Below, piece by piece: positions 58,744 to 64,000 of a DNA stretch of 64,000 nucleotides. Position 1 is the first letter of the stretch; every line of letters starts with the position of its first letter. Location: positions 1,364,001 through 1,428,000 of the forward strand of contig JAQJZZ010000002.1 in NCBI GenBank assembly GCA_030077755.1, given 5' to 3'. Under the pieces are notes generated by a model that was not told the origin of the DNA, did not search any database, and saw only the letters and a list, made by a program, of their open reading frames with translations. The translations under genes and the position numbers were made by a program. The stretch comes from Filosporella fistucella (taxonomy: Eukaryota > Ascomycota > Leotiomycetes > Helotiales).

Positions 58744-59247
58744 GTCGACTACAATGCGCGAAGCGCGGGGTAGTCGGATAGTATGGGTATCTAATTTGAG
58801 TTCGGTTGATATAGATTGCAGAGGATGTAGAGAGCGTCGATAGTTGGTATGAAGGAGGTGAATTATTAAAGGGTTGGGACTTGCAATCAATTAACAAACA
58901 AACACCTTCAAGTGAAGTTGAAGCTCAAGCTTGCGCATCCGCAGCGTCATCGGCAATCCAGGCCGCCAGGCAGCCACAAAACGATAGCCGATAATGGAAT
59001 TAGATTGGAATGGAACTCTGGGACTGTTCACATGTTTCTTAATTCACTCTCACAAGCACAGCCACAGTTCAGATGATTCAAGGAAACTATTCAATGAGTT
59101 GAATCTTTTACAATGCTGTTTTCAAAAGTCCAGCAGTTCTAGCGGGGTTCTCTATAATTCCCAGCATCCATTTATCCCATGCATGACCTAACCCAAATGC
59201 TTGCTATACAATCCTACAACAAATGAAAATGTGAGTACAAGCATGGT
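58744..59247. other. Intergenic region
   Basis: 500 bases between Snx4 and the Letm1/Mdm38 3' end, both minus strand. It holds the Snx4 promoter. Nothing further visible. Confidence 0.5.
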
Positions 59248-60964
59248 CTAGGATGAATTTTTGTCATCCTTGGAAGCAGACTCCAATTTTTGGCCTTCCA
59301 TTGCTTCCTTCTCAGCACTCACCGCTTCACTGACCTGGCCCTTTTCAGCCTCAGTAGATGCAGCTTGAAGCCTGCGCTCCTCTTTCTCATCAATATCCTC
59401 ATCATCACGTGGAGTAGCTCTCCCAGTTGACTTGTTCTCGTTGTCTTGCTCGTTCTCTTCTTCAATTAGATCTTGCTGCTCCTTGAGAACCTCAAGACGT
59501 TGCTTGTTGGTAGCCGCTCCTTCGGCATTGTGAACCTCTAGTTCAATCTCGTGGAACAACTCCTCTGGAATGGAGGAGAGAACTCCAGTCAAGGCATCGA
59601 TTTGAGTAGAAAACTCGGATTCACTCTTGCCTTGAGCATACATGAATGCGTTGCTCAAAACCAAAAGAGTAGAAGGCACACCATGCTTAAGTCTGAGATC
59701 CAACCAGGACTGTAAATCATCACGAAGACGGCCTGGAGATACACCGTGTGTACGGAGACCACGGCTAAGGCAGGCAAGTTGTAATTCCGGAACTGACAAG
59801 CTCTCAACACCTTCGTAGCTGATTGCACGGTCGTCTCTCTTGATTTGCCTCATACGATGGCGAATTTGATAACGAAGCATCATATCCGTACCGAATGTGT
59901 TAAGGTTCATGTAACGACACATACCCACAAGTTGTGGTCGGGATAAGTTATCCAGAGTCAAATCGTCCTTGAATATCTTGCATACGTTGATGACCTCGGC
60001 TGCTGATGGGGCTTCTCCGGTGGCTCGGACTTTGCGGAAGAACTGTGTAAACTCCTCCTTTTGAGCGTTTGCAGGACTCAAAGGCAGTCCTGTCTCTTTC
60101 AAAGTATTCCGTAGGAAATTGCTGACATCTTTCCGGGTGGCTCGGAGGTTACTGGCTTTGGTATCCTTTGATTTCTGGCCTTCATATGTGCTTGGCAGAA
60201 GGTTAGGGAATAATTTCAAGGCGACTGGGAGTAGAAGTTCGGCGAATGGAACCAAAACAAAAACTGAGAATGGAACCAATCGACCAATATCCTGGACTGT
60301 CCGCTGCAGCTGTCTGTGCTCTCTTCGGCTGAGCTCATATCCAGCAGCCATCTTCAAGGCCAAACGTGAGCTAATCTTGACTTCCGTTGCCAGCAACTTT
60401 GTTCCATCCCAGTAATGTTGAGCCTCCCTTTTCACCTTTTGCATCAACGTCAACTTTTTCTCCTCCTTTTTGGCATCTTTCTTTTCAGCAGCGGTTTTTA
60501 CCCCCGCCAATTCCGATAAACTGACGGCCTCCGTGGCATCTGTTTTTGATACCGCAGTCGCTCTGTCGTTGGGAACAGGTTCGATTTCATGTTCCTTTGC
60601 AGACTTTGCAGACTCCTTATTCGCCACTTGACTCGAGATTTCAACATCTTTTATCGGTTTCTTCGCCTGCTGGGCATTGAATCCCGGCGGTGGTCCGGTT
60701 GGAGGACCTCCTGTTGTGTGCGTATCTGTTGAAACTGCTCTATGAGGGATCAATATGGCTAATGCCGGCATTTGAGCTGGAAGGTTTCGAGCATTTCGGC
60801 GGAGGAATGCTGTATATGCTGACGAAGGTCCGGATCTTGAGTATGCGCGCCCTAATATGCGAAGTTAGATACTGTAACATATATCGTAGGTGACAGATAG
60901 CATTACCTCCAGTCAAAAAAGAGGTTTGCGCCGCATTACGGACGATTCTTGTAGAGGCGCTCAT
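59248..60964 (-). CDS. MDM38: Letm1/Mdm38 mitochondrial inner-membrane protein
   Basis: Exons 60964-60907 and 60851-59248 join in frame (553 residues; yeast Mdm38 is of similar length). A basic presequence (MSASTRIVRNAAQTS) is followed by a Pro/Gly-rich stretch. The LETM1 core contains a long Lys-rich helix, HRQLQRTVQDIGRLVPFSVFVLVPF, then AELLLPVALKLFPNLLPSTY, the single membrane segment. The ribosome-binding-like domain has QLVGMCRYMNLNTFGTDMMLRYQIR and VPELQLACLSRGLRT. The C-terminus is acidic coiled coil. The protein maintains mitochondrial K+/H+ exchange and assists membrane insertion of mitochondrial translation products. Exon 1 is only 58 bases. Confidence 0.94.
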
Positions 60965-61659
60965 GCTTGGGTGGCAAGTCTAGTCAAAGACGCTGGCAGA
61001 TAAAGATTCGGTCGTAAAAATGATCGTGTGAAATTTAGTGTTTCGATGATGATGAATAATTCAAGTAGTCGACATGGTGTTGATGATTTTCTAGAACGCT
61101 GGCAGAAACTTGTACGGAGGTTTGGGCATACACGTGAAGTTCCTGTCAGGGGTGGATTGCGCCTTGTGGTGTGAGATAAAGCGGCGCTGTAAAGGCAACT
61201 ATGATCAAGTGTCTATAGCCAAACTCCGCGTGCACAGATCAATTCAAGCCTCCCACGGCATTGATATGTGGCACCAGATTTCACAACAGTTTTCCCCAAA
61301 CTCCGAGGTTCGCTGCTTTTATCTCAACGACTCAATGCGACAGGGCATCGGCGCCTTCCCCGCGCTTTCAGAATCATACTATCTTGCAGCTTACTTTGCT
61401 TCTTCAACTCAACAAACATAACGATATTCTCGTCTTTGCTGTACAAATACTCTCTCCACCTTCACCTCCATCGCCTGTATTCACCATGGATATTTCTTAG
61501 CTTTTTGACTTGGTTCGCTGTATTTAATAGGCCTGCCAGGTTGCAGGTCTACAGGTCCGTCTCACCGGACTAGAGCTTCGGTCTTAGGGAATAGAGAATA
61601 GACTGCAGTCGACTTCGTCTTGCTTGTATCATTACTTCCTTTGCTTTTACACAATCACA
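60965..61659. other. Divergent promoter region
   Basis: About 695 bases between the Letm1/Mdm38 gene (-) and the adenylate kinase (+). Both encode probable mitochondrial proteins, so shared control is possible but unshown. No clear motifs. Confidence 0.45.
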
Positions 61660-62564
61660 ATGAGGCTTTCCAAAGCTGCTCGTATTATTTTAGTCGGTGC
61701 ACCAGGTAATACCACTTGTTGAGGTTATCTTGCTATTACTAATTCTGTCATTAGGTGTAGGAAAAGGAACGCAAGCCGAGAGACTTCTACAGAGATTCCC
61801 ACAATTATCTGCTATCAGTAGCGGTGATCTACTCCGCGACAATGTCAAGAACCAAACCCCTCTTGGTATGTCTCTTGACTCCAATGCGGAGCATGTACTA
61901 ACATCCCAAAGGCATCAAAGCGGAAAGCACCATGAAATCCGGAGCTTTAGTCCCAGACGCCATGATTCTCCGGCTTATCCTCCACGAACTCAAGACACGA
62001 GGCTGGCTCTTCCCAGCCGGCGGCCCGACGCCAATGACTCTCTCATCTACCTCCGCTTCCGCCTCAATGCAAGACTTCGACACAGACATGTACGTCGAGC
62101 AGCCCTCGCTCGCCTCTTTCTCCTCTCCTCCCCAAACCTCCGACGACCCCTCCGCATCCTTCATCCTGGACGGTTTCCCCCGCACCGCAGGCCAAGCCTC
62201 TCAACTCGACAAATTGATTCCTATCAACTTGGTCGTATCTCTCCGTACACCATTCGAAGTAATCCTCGAACGTATTGCTGGAAGATGGGTACATGCTCCT
62301 TCAGGCCGGGTATATAACACCACATTCAATGCTCCCAAAGTAGCAGGAAAAGATGATATTACTGGCGAAGCACTGACTAAAAGAGCTGATGATGATGAGG
62401 AGACATGGAAGACTAGATTAAGGAAGTTTGAGGAAACGAGCGAACCGCTTTTGGAACATTATGCTCAGAAAGGTGTGTTGTGGGAGGTGGAAGGAAACAG
62501 TAGTGATGAGATTAGTCCGAAGCTGTATCAGGAGTTTGAGAGGAGGTTTGCGCTTGATTATTAG
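61660..62564 (+). CDS. ADK2: AK3-type adenylate kinase (GTP:AMP phosphotransferase, probably mitochondrial)
   Basis: Exons 61660-61705, 61755-61865 and 61912-62564 join in frame (269 residues). MRLSKAARIILVGAPGVGKGTQ carries the P-loop (GAPGVGKG, 13-20). Next come ISSGDLLRDNVKNQTPLG and the AMP-binding GALVPDAMI. After FILDGFPRTAGQ, the family continues with LVVSLRTPFEVILERIAGRWVHAPSGRVYN and the LID with DDITGEALTKRADDD. A low-complexity insert of about 48 residues (about 84-132, Ser/Pro/Thr-rich) separates the AMP-binding part from FILDGFP. AK3 enzymes transfer phosphate from GTP to AMP in the mitochondrial matrix. The first exon is 46 bases and supplies the start ATG. Confidence 0.93.
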
Positions 62565-63578
62565 CTGGACCTGGGGCAGTTCATCAAATACCTACATAGG
62601 TTTCTGGAAATGGCGTTGGTTTTTGGGGAGAGAAAGGGTTGTATGATATTCATGTTCATATTCATAGGGGTTTTGGTTATTCAACCATTATTAATCGATG
62701 TTTCTTTAAACCTCAAATGTCCTCTAGAGGTCACAAGTGCTATTCTGAATCTTGCTTACGGGATCCTTCAAACGGACAGTAGCCGCTCTACCCCTCTAGT
62801 ATGTAAATCGCTAGCAATACAATTATACTTTTAGATACCTACCTGTCAAGATATCATCACATATGGTTACTCAAGCGATCATGCATGAAAGAAATGTATA
62901 ATACTCCTCCTATCCATATACATATACATATCCACAAGATTTTAATTCCTGAATTAGACCAGCCATTATTAACACCACTCCTACCATCTCCCCTTATCTA
63001 CCTACCATATTCCACATCTAACAATTCACTGCCTTATCATGATATAAACCTACTATCTGCTTGTGTATCCCCTGATTTTCTCCTTCCTTCTCACCTCAAA
63101 AGCCTGTTCCTTCTTGTCTAGAATTCATTCCACATCCATACCGCTTCTTAAGCTTATATACTTACCTTAGCCTGAAAAGCTTTGAATTTTATACTATTTT
63201 GCACTGCTATATTCAAGCTTAATATGTTTTATAATATCTATAGATATATTATCTTCTCTTGTTTTATTACTAAAGACTAGGTATCTTAGGTTATACTACT
63301 TCGTCTAGTCCGCTTTGATCACTCTAATACTATTTTTTATATCCTATTTCGAAGGGGCGGAATACTGGTGAAAATACACTAGGAAGCTTGGTTATCTCTC
63401 ACCTTCTGATTTTTTCAGATTTAACTATACTACCAGAATAATCAAATTCACAATAAAAGAGTGGAATATTCTGAACTCAACTCAAATGCATTTAGTAACC
63501 TATCCTACCAACACCCAGTTTAAACGCCATGAACTACCGACCTATCCTATCTTATCTTATCCAGCACTCCCACCCACT
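62565..63578. other. Convergent AT-rich intergenic region
   Basis: 1 kb between the adenylate kinase and KEX2 3' ends. 63130-63330 is extremely AT- and TpA-rich (ATATTATC, TATAGATATATTA), compatible with a RIP-mutated relic, but nothing identifiable remains. Confidence 0.5.
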
Positions 63579-64000
63579 CTACTTCCGTAACAGCCTTTCT
63601 CCCTGTCCTGTCTTCTCATTTCCCTCCTCCACTGCATCTTCATCTTCATCCTCACCAATAACGTGTCTTCCTTCCTCATCACTATCATAAAGTCTCTTCT
63701 CGCTCTCGTCGCCCCCCTCATCGCCATCCAAATATTCTCCCTCGGATTCATCTTCGGAGCCGGCTGCAAAAGCATCGTACAATTCCCCTGCACGCCTCTT
63801 TCCGCCCTTCTTTCCGCCGATCTTGCCGGTTCCATTTAAGCCATCTGCTTCATCCTCTTCAAGGAGATCGAATTCCCACTCGTCGCGAGGATTGTTGCGG
63901 AGACGCTTGCGGCGAGCCATGTAGAGGTAGATGCCTAGGCCGGAGCAGAAAATGAGTATAAGGCCTGCGGCGCCGTAAACCCAGTTGCGGGAGCCGCCGA
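63579..64000 (-). CDS. KEX2: Kexin (Kex2-type proprotein convertase), C-terminal part only
   Basis: The gene enters from beyond the right edge; only about 140 codons are here, stop at 63579. The visible part is the end of a kexin: a membrane segment WVYGAAGLILIFCSGLGIYLY, then a basic stretch (ARRKRLRNNPRDEWEFDLLEEDEA) and an acidic tail with GELYDAFAAGSEDE, RLYDSDEEG and ending ERLLRK. Tyr-based sorting signals in the Kex2 tail direct its recycling to the trans-Golgi, and the tail tyrosines and aromatic residues here (EWEF, ELYDAF) fit that. Kex2 cleaves secretory precursors after dibasic sites. The catalytic domain is outside the window, so the assignment rests on the tail and membrane segment. 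Confidence 0.78.
   Translation of the reverse strand, partial: GGSRNWVYGAAGLILIFCSGLGIYLYMARRKRLRNNPRDEWEFDLLEEDEADGLNGTGKIGGKKGGKRRAGELYDAFAAGSEDESEGEYLDGDEGGDESEKRLYDSDEEGRHVIGEDEDEDAVEEGNEKTGQGERLLRK

Overview
This window looks like nuclear DNA of a filamentous ascomycete (Pezizomycotina). Protein-level resemblance suggests a helotialean Leotiomycete, but that is an impression from reading, not a search result. Evidence: most genes carry 45-150 nt GT-AG introns, and the gene families are typical of mould genomes (HET, NACHT/Goodbye, WSC, GH16, DUF3632-like). Housekeeping genes are Vps53, Snx4, a Letm1/Mdm38 homologue, an AK3-type adenylate kinase, Wss1 and Kex2. No rRNA, tRNA, CRISPR or intact transposon was recognised. 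Exon boundaries were built by hand from splice motifs and reading-frame phase and have no transcript support.

Layout. 0-2.5 kb: AT-rich, perhaps with decayed coding sequence. 2.5-8.4 kb (+): a type-B carboxylesterase, a Wss1-like DNA-protein crosslink protease, and a PEP mutase/isocitrate lyase superfamily enzyme. 8.4-11.5 kb: a decayed HET-domain gene. 11.5-16.7 kb (+): a glycosylated multi-pass membrane protein and the GARP subunit Vps53. 17.2-19.3 kb (-): a basic, probably nuclear protein of unknown function. 20.2-29.4 kb: an incompatibility/immunity-type island with a DUF4470 pseudogene (-), an intact HET protein (+) and, tail to tail with it, a seven-exon NLR-like receptor (-) with Goodbye, NACHT, TPR-like and ZZ-type regions. 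29.4-34 kb: AT-rich, containing a BTB-like gene (+) followed by a duplicated segment whose second copy carries RIP-like changes. 34-40 kb: a small membrane protein (+), a hexose transporter (-) and a DUF3632-like protein (-). 43-48.4 kb (+): an intronless phosphoketolase and a DUF924/EF-hand fusion. 50-56 kb (-): a second multi-pass glycoprotein, a small secreted WSC protein and a GH16 glucanase. 57-64 kb: Snx4 (-), Letm1/Mdm38 (-), adenylate kinase (+) and the 3' end of Kex2 (-), which runs off the window.

How the genes relate. Most are independent units with their own promoters. Three relationships stand out: the 9.5-29.4 kb stretch mixes intact and broken self/non-self recognition genes around core genes; the WSC and GH16 genes both concern beta-glucan; and Vps53, Snx4 and Kex2 all belong to Golgi-endosome recycling, which may be coincidence. 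The most notable object is the NLR-like receptor at 24.7-29.4 kb, whose seven exons join in frame.
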